NCBI RefSeq assembly: GCF_001429605.1
Contig: NZ_LMSS01000005.1
Location: 478,618 to 542,617, forward strand
Direction: 5' to 3'
Length of the DNA: 64,000 nt
Source: Phycicoccus sp. Soil802
GTDB taxonomy: Bacteria; Actinomycetota; Actinomycetes; Actinomycetales; Dermatophilaceae
Shown: positions 19,701 to 27,315 of the stretch, one piece after another
How the letters are laid out: each line of letters begins with the position of its first letter
How positions within the stretch are numbered: position 1 is the stretch's first letter
Notes under the pieces: generated by a model
The model's database searches: none
What the model saw: only the letters and a program-made list of their open reading frames with translations
Told to the model about the DNA's origin: nothing
Translations under genes and position numbers: made by a program

Positions 19701-20935
19701 CCACCCAGGCGTTGGCCTTCTCGGCGGACGGCACCCAGCTGGCCGCGAGCGGAGACCGCCTGACGGTGTGGGACCTCAGCGCCGACGAGCCGGTGGTGGT
19801 CCTCAGCCAGGTCGGTGAGGTCGACGACCCTGCCTTCAGCCGTGACGGGAAGACGCTCTACACGAAGACCGTCGCCGGTCTCGTCCAGGCATGGGACCTC
19901 AGCGGCGACCGACGCTTCCTCTCCGCCCGGCGCGGTCAGCACCTGGACTGGCCAGACTACTGGCTCAAGTTCTCCCCTGACCGGTCGAAGGTCGCCTACG
20001 TTGCCAACGGACCCAAGTTCCGCATCCGCGACGTCGCCACCGGCCGGCTCGGTCCGGAGGTCGCACCGAAAGCCATGGCACAGGGGAGCTACAACGACAT
20101 CGCGTGGCACCCCGACAGCACCATCGTCAGCATGACGTCGGGAGACCCGTGGGTCCGGACCTGGGACGCCACCACCGCCCGGGAGCTGGCTGCCCGGAGG
20201 CTCGCTCCCGCCGCCTCTGGCGAGTCCGCTGCCGCCTCCTACTTCAGCCGCGACGGGAAGTACCTGCTCGTCGGCACCACCGAGGGTCGGATCCACGTCC
20301 TCGACGCACGGACCCTCGTGCCGGCCCGTGCCCCGATCCAGGTACACGAAGTGAAAGACAGCGAGCCCAGGGCTGACGACGTCTGGAGCTTCGTCGCGAG
20401 CGGCGACGGCCACACCGCATACCTCAACGACGCGATCGTGGACTACCTCGCCGGGACGGTCCGATCCCTGCCGGACCTCGGCTTTACGGTCGTGGACATG
20501 TACCCGTCGCCCGACGGAAAGCGCCTCATCGTCGGCACCGGCCCCACCGGCACTGGGCTCCTCGACGCCACCACCATGCGCTGGATCTCCCGGCCCAGTG
20601 CTGCCCAGGCCGGGCTCGTCGGCAACTACACGACCACCTGGAGCGACGACGGGACTCTGGTGGCCAGCGTCAACCAAGACGGTCGGGTGACTTACTGGGA
20701 CGGGCGCTTTGGGGATCTCCTCGGCAGCACGACGGCAGTCCCCGGAGGCGACCCCGCGTTCTCGATGGATCACCAGCGGCTGCTCATCGCCGCCGATGAC
20801 TCGGTCCTCAACTGGGACCTCGACCCACACTCCTGGGTCACAGCAGCCTGTCGGCGGGCCGGCCGCCCCCTGACCGAGCACGAGTGGCACAACTACCTAC
20901 CGGACCGCCCTTTCGAGCCGGTCTGCGCTTCCTGA
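16706..20935 (+). CDS. SARP-BTAD-STAND NTPase-TM-WD40 regulator, copy 2
   Basis: 1,409 residues with the same layout as copies 1 and 3: winged helix 1-90, BTAD to ~245, P-loop GPSGSGKSS at 295-303, Walker B VLVVDQCEEAL near 345, one membrane helix (LGLAAVAALLAVAIVAGAVAL, about 660-680) and a C-terminal propeller. In the first ~90 residues it differs from copy 3 at only about four positions, while the propellers agree at roughly half. The two sensors have diverged on a nearly constant DNA-binding head. The C-terminal CRRAGRPLTEHEWHNYLP is the usual cap of such propellers. The ATG is set by the shared leaderless promoter. A 2H phosphoesterase follows 21 bases later and may be co-transcribed. 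Confidence 0.87.
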   Translation: MRIALLGTLQVNEGRTTLGPRDRIILQALATRPGTELSAEALAETLWGEDLPETWQKVVQGCIVRLRKALGAEAIQTSPHGYRLDLHQDEVDHLQFEHLLTRARELLASSEPERARYVTGQARELWRGEPLVDLADWGPGRVEAERLIELWRDAEDLHAEAGLRCGRYQEVLGDALRMVSEQPTRERRWGLLALAQYQAGRQGDALQTLHRAKLTLANELGLDPGPELADLEQAILHQDPSLAARTVLPPSSVECPYLGLVAYDIADAPTFFGRDQVTAACLRRLDQSGVLAVVGPSGSGKSSLARAGIAAALERDGRVIHVLTPGSRPMRALSSVPSRPGTVLVVDQCEEALAVDESAPERIEFFATLVDFAERHPLVVTLRADRFGELAPHPDFARLVEGGLYLLGPMTEPDLRRAIEGPAAQAGLRLEPGLVDLLVREVAGEPSALPLLSHVLRQTWRHREGGTLTVEGYAATGGVREAVAQSAEGVFRALDPERQAMLRDLMLRLVTPDEGGDPVRTRVPRRSITGDQEHLELVEQLVGARLLASDGDTVEIAHESLAVAWPRLRSWLDEDVDGLRTLRHLTVAAESWDELGRPDSELYRGVRQARAAEWHQRSCATLTETERDFLHDSAALANKEQRATEAQVLRERQLNQRLRLGLAAVAALLAVAIVAGAVALTARDNADQQAARASRQARAADARRLGSEALRATEADRSLLLAAAGVSLDDSLDTRTNLLATLDRAPALLASARSAGRIYHLAANPTTDQVAVMAADGIGLELYDGRTLRRMPLPEKLVGGTVVARPDGLGYAVSVSGDLVESGQPPILLLDRTGARSTAQLGGLPPRYQVLDLGFPRRWYLGFSPTSRWFAASLVRMPEDGKTLTFVWDLEHPERPVARLELGWVGSAATISPDGRTLYSGAYGLDLVPGGKGQLLVTKLPSGTTRRTLDPADLAVRQLDDVLAQSPDGRTLAVGAGVEVVLVDTATLKPRAHLSGQGATQALAFSADGTQLAASGDRLTVWDLSADEPVVVLSQVGEVDDPAFSRDGKTLYTKTVAGLVQAWDLSGDRRFLSARRGQHLDWPDYWLKFSPDRSKVAYVANGPKFRIRDVATGRLGPEVAPKAMAQGSYNDIAWHPDSTIVSMTSGDPWVRTWDATTARELAARRLAPAASGESAAASYFSRDGKYLLVGTTEGRIHVLDARTLVPARAPIQVHEVKDSEPRADDVWSFVASGDGHTAYLNDAIVDYLAGTVRSLPDLGFTVVDMYPSPDGKRLIVGTGPTGTGLLDATTMRWISRPSAAQAGLVGNYTTTWSDDGTLVASVNQDGRVTYWDGRFGDLLGSTTAVPGGDPAFSMDHQRLLIAADDSVLNWDLDPHSWVTAACRRAGRPLTEHEWHNYLPDRPFEPVCAS

Positions 20936-20956
20936 GCGAGCAGGCAGAATGCCGGT

Positions 20957-21481
20957 GTGGCGCTTGCGGTGTGCCTTCTCTTCGACCCGGACACCGACGG
21001 GGCGATCCGCCGGCTGTGGGCGGCCCTGGAGGAAGCCGGCATCGGGACGCTGTTGACCCACACCCACCGGCGGCACGTGCCCCACCTGTCGTATGCGGTG
21101 CTGCGCAGCTTCGACGTCGAGGCAGTGACCGCCGCCGTCGAGGGGCTGGCTGGAGGCCCGACTGCGGAGGTGCGGTTCGACTCCGTGGGCCTCTTCACGC
21201 GCGGGCGCGGCGCCCTCCTGGCGCCGGCGACCATGGACTTGCTGGCTCGGCAGCGGGCGGTGGTCGAGGCGGTCACGAGCAGCGGCGCGGACCTGCACTG
21301 GCACTACCGACCCGGGCGGTGGATCCCGCACTGCAGCCTCACCACGGGGACCACTCAGGAGCTGCTGCCCACGGCGGCGGTTCGCGCCTTCGACGTCCTG
21401 CCGCTCGAGGGCCGGACAGTGAGTGCCGCCCTCATCGACAGCGGCACCGGCCAGCAGTGGCCCCTCGCCCACCTCCCGTGA
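20957..21481 (+). CDS. 2H phosphoesterase (2'-5' RNA ligase-like)
   Basis: 174 residues. Two H-x-S/T motifs mark the 2H superfamily: PHLSYA (about 37-42) and PHCSLTT (about 117-123). They lie in the two symmetric halves of the fold and supply the catalytic histidines. Members hydrolyse 2',3'-cyclic or 2'-5' phosphodiester bonds in RNA or nucleotides. The GTG start is 21 bases after copy 2 and has CAGAAT 6 bases upstream, so it could be leaderless or read through from the giant gene. It ends just before the operator of copy 3. Whether it works with the regulators is unknown. Confidence 0.78.
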   Translation: MALAVCLLFDPDTDGAIRRLWAALEEAGIGTLLTHTHRRHVPHLSYAVLRSFDVEAVTAAVEGLAGGPTAEVRFDSVGLFTRGRGALLAPATMDLLARQRAVVEAVTSSGADLHWHYRPGRWIPHCSLTTGTTQELLPTAAVRAFDVLPLEGRTVSAALIDSGTGQQWPLAHLP

Positions 21482-21490
21482 CATCCATCC

Positions 21491-21571
21491 GGTGTCGCTC
21501 TCGTGCGGGGCCGGTGTCAGTCCGGTGTCAGGGCTGTTGACGCCGTCTCGGGCGAGGATCACTGTCGAGAC
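21491..21571 (+). promoter_or_regulatory. Leaderless promoter with 11-bp-phased heptamers (copy 3)
   Basis: GGTGTCG at 21491, GGTGTCA at 21513 and 21524, and TGTTGAC at 21535, all on one 11-bp phase. -35 TTGACG (21537-21542), 17 bases, -10 CACTGT (21560-21565), 6 bases, ATG 21572. It is nearly identical to the copy 2 promoter. Confidence 0.75.
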
Positions 21572-24500
21572 ATGCGCATCGCGCTGCTGGGGTCGCTGCA
21601 GGTCAACGAGGGTCGGACGACCCTCGGCCCCCGCGACCGCATCATCCTGCAGGCCCTGGCCACCCGCCCCGGCACGGAGCTCAGCGCCGAGGCTCTCGCG
21701 GAGACGCTGTGGGGCGAGGACCTGCCCGAGACCTGGCCGAAGATCGTCCAGGGGTGCATCGTCCGGCTCCGCAAGGCGCTCGGCGCGGACGCGATCCAGA
21801 CCTCACCGCACGGCTACCGCCTGGACCTGCACCAGGACGAGGTGGACCACCTCCACTTCGAGCACCTCCTGACGCGGGCTCGCGAGCTGCTGGCGAACGA
21901 CGAGCCGGAGCGGGCCCGCTACGTCACCGGGCAGGCCAGGGAGCTGTGGCGGGGTGAACCGCTCGTCGACCTCGCAGACTGGGGCCCGGGGCGGGTCGAG
22001 GCCGAGCGCCTGGTCGAGCTGTGGCGCGACGCCGACGACCTCCACGCGGAGGCGGGGCTGAGGTCCGGCCGCTACCAGGACGTCCTCGGTGACGCGCTGC
22101 GGATGGTGGCCGAGCAGCCGACCAGGGAACGCCGCTGGGGTCTCCTGGCCCTCGCGCAGTACCAGGCCGGACGACAGGGCGACGCCCTCCAGACCCTGCA
22201 CCGCGCCAAGGTGACCCTCGTCAACGAGCTCGGCCTCGACCCCGGGCCCGAGCTGGCCCAGCTCGAGCAGGCGATCCTGCGCCAGGACCCATCCTTGGCC
22301 GCCCAGACCGTCCTCCCCCCGACCAGCGCCCAGTGCCCCTACCTCGGGCTGGTCGCCTACGACGTCGCCGACGCACCGGCCTTCTTCGGTCGCGAGGCCG
22401 ACATCGCCGCGTGCCTGCGGCGTCTGGACGAGGGCCAGGTCCTGGCCGTCGTCGGACCCTCGGGATGCGGCAAGTCATCACTGGCCCGGGCGGGCGTCGG
22501 GGCGGCGCTGGAGCGCGATGGTCGTCGGGTGAGGGTCTTCACGCCGGGCGCCCACCCGACCGACTCACTCTCGGCCGCCAACCCACGCGCGACCGACGTC
22601 CTCGTGGTCGACCAGTGCGAGGAAGCCCTCGCGCTGGACGCCGACTGGACCGAGCGCACGGAGTTTTTCGACCACCTCGTCGCCTTCGCCACCCGCGGGC
22701 GGGGCGTCCTCGTCATCTCGCTGCGGGCGGACCGGCTCGGCGACCTGTCCACCCACCCGGAGTTCGCCCGGCTGGTCGAACGTGGGCTGTACCTGCTCGG
22801 CGCCATGACCGAGCCCGACCTGCGGGCCGCGATCGAGGGGCCCGCTGCGCAGGCCGGCCTACGGCTCGAACCCGGCCTGGTCGACCTGCTCGTGCGCGAG
22901 GTGCAGGGCGAACCGGCCGCCCTCCCCCTGCTGTCCCACGTCCTGCGCCAGACGTGGAAGCACCGCGAGGGCAGCACGCTCACCGTCGCGGGCTATTCCG
23001 CGACCGGTGGTGTGCGAGAAGCCATCTCCCAGTCGGCCGAGGGCGTCTTCCGCGAACTGACACCGGTCCAGCAAGGGGTGCTTCGCGACCTCATGGTGCG
23101 GCTCGTGGCACCCGACCACCTCGGCGAGCCGGTCCGCCAGCGGATCCCCCGCCGCTCAGTGGCCACCGACGACGACCACACCCTGCTCATCGAGCGGCTC
23201 GTCGGTGCCCGGCTGCTCAGCACCGACGGCGACACCGTCGAGATCGCCCACGAAGCCCTGGCCATGGCGTGGCCGCGGTTGCGGTCGTGGCTGGACGACG
23301 ACGTCGACGGGCTGCGCATCATGCGGCACCTCTCCGTGGCGGCGACCAGCTGGGACGACCTCGGCCGCCCCGACAGCGAGCTCTACCGCGGCGTCCGGCA
23401 GGGGCGGGCCGTGGAGTGGCGCGACCGCGCCACCCCGTCCCTCACCCCTGCGGAGCAGGACTTCCTTGCCGCTGGAGCGGCCCTGGCCGAGACCGAGCGG
23501 CGGGCCACCGAGGAGCAGGTGCGACGCGAACACCGCTCGAACCAGCGCCTCCGCGCCGGTCTCGCCGCCGTGGCCGTGCTCCTCGCAGTGGCCATCGTCG
23601 CCGGGGCCCTCGCCAAGACGGCGGCCGACCGGGCCGACCAGCAGGCGCGCGTGGCCGACGCCCGTCGCCTCGGCGCGGAGGCCCTCAGGGCCGACGACCT
23701 GGACCGTTCCCTGCTGCTCGCCGCTGCCGGCGTCACCCTGGAAGACTCGGTGGACACCCGGAACGCCCTCCTGGCCACCCTTGACCGCGGCCGTTCCCTG
23801 GTCAGCAGCGCGCGCGTCGACGGCCGCGTCCTCAGCATGGATGTCAACGGCGCCACCGGGCAGGTCGCGACCGCCGCGGCCGACGACGTGGGGGTGGAGC
23901 TGCGCGACGGCCGGACACTGGACAGGATCTCCACCCCGGAGAAGATCGCCGGAGTCGCCGTGGTCGCCAGCCCGGACGGCGCTCGTTACGCAGTGTCGAT
24001 GTGGACCGACCTGGTCGAAGCCGGCGTAGAGCCGCCGGTCGTGCTCCTGGAGAAGACTGGAAGACGGTCCGCGACCCAGCTGGGCGGCTTCCCGTCCGGA
24101 TACCACGTGTTCCACAACATGGGCTTCAGCCCCAACGGCCGGTGGCTCGTGGTCTCGATGACCCACCTGCACGGGAGCACGGGGGACGTCACCGCCGTGT
24201 GGGACCTGCGTTCGCCCGCCAAACCGGTGGCAACCCTAGAGCTCCCTGAGGGGTTCTCCCCCAACGTCAGCGCCGACGGTCACACGCTCTACTCGACCAA
24301 CCCCGGCGGAGGAAGACTCGTCGTGACGGAGCTGCCGAGCGGCCGCACGCGTCAGGTGATCGAGGCAGGTGACCTCGGCGTGCGCCAGCTCGACGAGACG
24401 CTGGTCCAGAGCCCGGACGGGCGGCTGCTGGCGGTCGGCGCCGGCGTGGAGGCCGTCTTGGTCGACACCTCCACCCTGCGGCCGCGCACCTACCTGTCCG

Positions 24501-25735
24501 GCCAGGGCCGGACGACAGGGTTGGCCTTCTCCGCCGACGGCACGCGAGTGGCAGCTTCGGGCGGCCGGCTCACGGTCTGGGCGCTGGCGGGGGACGAGGC
24601 GCGCGAGATCCTCGCCCAGGACAGCTCCGTGGGAGACCCAGCGTTCAGCCACGACGGGCAGACGCTCTTCACCGCCACCTTCGCTGGGCTCATCCAGGCT
24701 TGGGACCTCCAAGGAGACCGGCGGTTCCTGGCCACGAGAACCGGCGAGCCCCTGGGCTGGGGCCAACCCGGCGCGCGGCTCTCCCCCGGTCTTGACAAGG
24801 TGGGCTATGTCGAGGGGGGACCCCTCTTCCGAGTCCGCGACGTTGCCACCGCGGCGCTGGGTCCGCTGCGGAGGCCGGCGATGCAGCAACGCAGCTACAA
24901 GGACCTCGCCTGGCACCCCGACAACTCCACCCTGAACATCACCAGCGGGGATCCGGTGGTGATGACCTGGGAGGCCGCCACCGGTCGGGTACTTGCTCTC
25001 CACAGGCTGAGCCCGGACTCCGACGAGGGCGCTGCCATCGCGTTCTTCAGCGTCGACGGCAAGTACCTGCTCGTCGGCAGCACCACCGGGAGGCTGCACG
25101 TCCTGGACGCCCACACTCTGGAACCGGCACGTGAGCCCATCCAGGTGCGCGAGAACAGGCCGGGCCAGACGGAGGGGCTGGCACTGGATGGGTTCGCCCC
25201 GAGTGGTGACCACCGCACCGTCTACACCAACGACCTCATCGTGGACTACGTGGCCGGGACCATCCGGCCGATGCCGGACCTCGGCGCCCCCGTGCAGCTC
25301 GCCATCCCATCGCCAGACGGCACCAGGCTGCTGGTGGACCTGGGCGATTCGGGTGTCGGCCTCCTGGACGCCGCTTCCATGGAGTGGGTTGCCCGGCCCA
25401 ACGCCGCACAGGCGCACCTGATGGGCTACTTCACCAAGTTCAGTGACGACGGCACCCTCGTGGCGAGCGTGAACGAGGGCAAGCTCAGCCATTGGGACGC
25501 GCGGACCGGCGCCTACCTCGGCTCCGCGACGGTCGACGAGGACGGTGACATGGCCTTCACGAAGGACAACAGCCAGATCCTCTTCGCCGGAGCCAGCGGG
25601 GCCCTGATCACGTGGACCCTCGACCCCACGACGTGGCTTGCCAAGGCCTGTCAGCTCGCCGGCCGCTCGCTCACCGAGCAGGAGTGGCGCACCTACCTGC
25701 CGGGTCGTCCGTTCGTGTCGGTCTGCTCGTCCTGA
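21572..25735 (+). CDS. SARP-BTAD-STAND NTPase-TM-WD40 regulator, copy 3
   Basis: 1,387 residues. Winged helix 1-90 (IVQGCIVRLRKAL), BTAD to ~245, STAND NTPase with P-loop GPSGCGKSS at 295-303 and Walker B VLVVDQCEEAL. One membrane helix (LAAVAVLLAVAIVAGALAK) follows, then a WD40-like propeller ending CQLAGRSLTEQEWRTYLP. It lacks ~12 residues of the post-helix segment present in copies 1 and 2. STAND proteins hydrolyse ATP or GTP to switch oligomeric state; here that would couple an outside propeller to DNA binding inside (inference). Its last 43 bases overlap the convergent mazG 3' end. Confidence 0.87.
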   Translation: MRIALLGSLQVNEGRTTLGPRDRIILQALATRPGTELSAEALAETLWGEDLPETWPKIVQGCIVRLRKALGADAIQTSPHGYRLDLHQDEVDHLHFEHLLTRARELLANDEPERARYVTGQARELWRGEPLVDLADWGPGRVEAERLVELWRDADDLHAEAGLRSGRYQDVLGDALRMVAEQPTRERRWGLLALAQYQAGRQGDALQTLHRAKVTLVNELGLDPGPELAQLEQAILRQDPSLAAQTVLPPTSAQCPYLGLVAYDVADAPAFFGREADIAACLRRLDEGQVLAVVGPSGCGKSSLARAGVGAALERDGRRVRVFTPGAHPTDSLSAANPRATDVLVVDQCEEALALDADWTERTEFFDHLVAFATRGRGVLVISLRADRLGDLSTHPEFARLVERGLYLLGAMTEPDLRAAIEGPAAQAGLRLEPGLVDLLVREVQGEPAALPLLSHVLRQTWKHREGSTLTVAGYSATGGVREAISQSAEGVFRELTPVQQGVLRDLMVRLVAPDHLGEPVRQRIPRRSVATDDDHTLLIERLVGARLLSTDGDTVEIAHEALAMAWPRLRSWLDDDVDGLRIMRHLSVAATSWDDLGRPDSELYRGVRQGRAVEWRDRATPSLTPAEQDFLAAGAALAETERRATEEQVRREHRSNQRLRAGLAAVAVLLAVAIVAGALAKTAADRADQQARVADARRLGAEALRADDLDRSLLLAAAGVTLEDSVDTRNALLATLDRGRSLVSSARVDGRVLSMDVNGATGQVATAAADDVGVELRDGRTLDRISTPEKIAGVAVVASPDGARYAVSMWTDLVEAGVEPPVVLLEKTGRRSATQLGGFPSGYHVFHNMGFSPNGRWLVVSMTHLHGSTGDVTAVWDLRSPAKPVATLELPEGFSPNVSADGHTLYSTNPGGGRLVVTELPSGRTRQVIEAGDLGVRQLDETLVQSPDGRLLAVGAGVEAVLVDTSTLRPRTYLSGQGRTTGLAFSADGTRVAASGGRLTVWALAGDEAREILAQDSSVGDPAFSHDGQTLFTATFAGLIQAWDLQGDRRFLATRTGEPLGWGQPGARLSPGLDKVGYVEGGPLFRVRDVATAALGPLRRPAMQQRSYKDLAWHPDNSTLNITSGDPVVMTWEAATGRVLALHRLSPDSDEGAAIAFFSVDGKYLLVGSTTGRLHVLDAHTLEPAREPIQVRENRPGQTEGLALDGFAPSGDHRTVYTNDLIVDYVAGTIRPMPDLGAPVQLAIPSPDGTRLLVDLGDSGVGLLDAASMEWVARPNAAQAHLMGYFTKFSDDGTLVASVNEGKLSHWDARTGAYLGSATVDEDGDMAFTKDNSQILFAGASGALITWTLDPTTWLAKACQLAGRSLTEQEWRTYLPGRPFVSVCSS

Positions 25736-26715
25736 GCTGCAGCGTCGAGCCTGGCCAGGGCGAGGCGCACCAGCGCTTCCGCCGACTCCCCACGCTCGCG
25801 CGCCCGGGCGGCCAGCGCCACGATGGCCATGCCGAGGTCGTCGTCCGCGGCTCCCACCGTGGCGAGGTCACCACCGGTCCGGTCGAAGCGGGCCAGCACC
25901 TTCTCGGCGGCGAGCAGGCTCGGCAACGACCTCGGTATGCCGTGCAGCAGCCCTTGGTGCCCGTCCTCGCCTCCGCCGTGCGGTGCCTTGGCCGCGCGCT
26001 CGGCGGCCTTGATCTGCTCCCAGGCGCGCTCCACCTCGGCGGGGGTGAAGGCGTCGCCGTCGGCGAACACGTGCGGGTGCCTGCGGACCAGCTTCTCGAT
26101 GATGGCGCCGGCCACGTCGTCCACGTCGAACGGCTCGGTGGCGTGCTCCTGGGCGACGCGGGCCTGGAAGACCACCTGGAGGAGCACGTCGCCGAGCTCC
26201 TCACGGATGTGGTCGCGGTCGCCGGACTCGATCGCCTCGGCTGCCTCGTGGCTCTCCTCGATGAGGTACTTCACCAGCGTCTCGTGGGTCTGCTCGGCGT
26301 CCCAGGGACACCCGCCCGGCGAGCGCAGCCGGTCCATCACCGCCACCAGGTCGAGCAGCCGCGACCCGGGGACGTCCCAGGAGGCGACGAGCACCTCGAC
26401 CTCCGGCGGTGAGCCCAGCCGGGACACCTCGGACGCGATGGCATCGGTGAGCCCGGGGTCACCGTCGGCCGAGGAGACCCACACGACGTCGCCCACGGCG
26501 GCCCGGTCCATCAGCGTGCGGGACAGCGCAGGTGGGCTGAGCTCGCCGAGGTGAGCCACCGGCACGCCCGCCTCGGACACGGCGTCGGCGAGCGGCTCCG
26601 ACGCGTCGCGGGCCAACACCGCGTCGGCGGCGTCGAGGGCCTGCCAGGCGGTGCGGGTGAACAGCCCTGGCGCGATGCGGGGGCTGCCGACCAGCAGGGT
26701 CAGCCGTCCCGTCAC
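25693..26715 (-). CDS. mazG: Nucleoside triphosphate pyrophosphohydrolase MazG
   Basis: 340 residues, longer than the ~263-residue E. coli protein. The extra ~95 N-terminal residues (LTLLVGSPRIAPGLF...VSSADGDPGL) look like a reduced tetrapyrrole-methylase-like domain, as in YabN-type fusions. The MazG core begins at LDLVAVMDRLRSPGGCPWD. It has the Mg-binding EESHEAAEAI and EELGDVLLQVVF helices (E-x-x-E and E-x-x-D), followed by the conserved RRHPHVFAD. It removes abnormal or excess NTPs. It sits downstream of mfd and a lipoprotein gene, a conserved order. The end is a TAG stop inside the copy 3 regulator gene. Confidence 0.93.
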   Translation of the reverse strand: MTGRLTLLVGSPRIAPGLFTRTAWQALDAADAVLARDASEPLADAVSEAGVPVAHLGELSPPALSRTLMDRAAVGDVVWVSSADGDPGLTDAIASEVSRLGSPPEVEVLVASWDVPGSRLLDLVAVMDRLRSPGGCPWDAEQTHETLVKYLIEESHEAAEAIESGDRDHIREELGDVLLQVVFQARVAQEHATEPFDVDDVAGAIIEKLVRRHPHVFADGDAFTPAEVERAWEQIKAAERAAKAPHGGGEDGHQGLLHGIPRSLPSLLAAEKVLARFDRTGGDLATVGAADDDLGMAIVALAARARERGESAEALVRLALARLDAAAQDEQTDTNGRPGR

Positions 26716-26722
26716 GGGTCGC

Positions 26723-27268
26723 TCAGCCCGCAGGGGTGGTGGGAGCGGGCTCAGCCGGGGCGGGCTCGGCCTTGATCCAGTTTGGCTGGCTCACGTCGAA
26801 CCGGACGGCCTTGGCGTCGAAGGTGCCGTAGCGCGGGTTCATCGTGACCTGGGCCTTGCGGGCCAGCTCCACGACGTGGCCCTGCTCGACGGTGGTGAGC
26901 TGCTGCGAGGCCAGGCTCGACTTGACCAGCTCGAGGGTGGCCGGGCTCGGGTCCTCGATCTCGGTGATGGCGGCCTTGGCGGCGCTGTCGGACAGGCCCT
27001 TGCCGGACTCGTCGGCGATCTGGTTGATGAACCCGGCCATCACGAGGCTCGACAGCGCGTTGGCCGTGTTGAGCGACGAGTCGGGGTAGGCCTTCGTGAT
27101 CTGGGCGGTGGCCTCCTGGACCTCCTGCTCGGTGATCCGGTGGCCGTTGACGACGGCCGCGGTGTCGGCGGTCGCGCAGCCGGACACGGCCAGCACACCT
27201 GCCACGGCGACCGTCACGACGGCCCCACGCAGGACGCTGAATGCCTTCACGGGATGGCCCTTCGTCAT
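26723..27268 (-). CDS. Lipoprotein with SurA-like N-terminal region
   Basis: 181 residues from ATG 27268, chosen because GAGAGGG lies 6 bases upstream. Residues 1-31 are a lipoprotein signal ending in lipobox LAVSGC. The mature part (VVNGHRITEQEVQEATAQI...) resembles the SurA/PrsA N-terminal chaperone region, but no parvulin PPIase domain follows. The C-terminus is Pro/Ala-rich. It is commonly found between mfd and mazG in related genomes and would be a membrane-anchored outside chaperone-like protein. It is 7 bases ahead of mazG. A GTG at 27250 is an alternative start. Confidence 0.75.
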   Translation of the reverse strand: MTKGHPVKAFSVLRGAVVTVAVAGVLAVSGCATADTAAVVNGHRITEQEVQEATAQITKAYPDSSLNTANALSSLVMAGFINQIADESGKGLSDSAAKAAITEIEDPSPATLELVKSSLASQQLTTVEQGHVVELARKAQVTMNPRYGTFDAKAVRFDVSQPNWIKAEPAPAEPAPTTPAG

Positions 27269-27315
27269 GTACAGCCCTCTCACCTTGCTCAGTCTCACCA
27301 CGGTCGGCTCCACGC

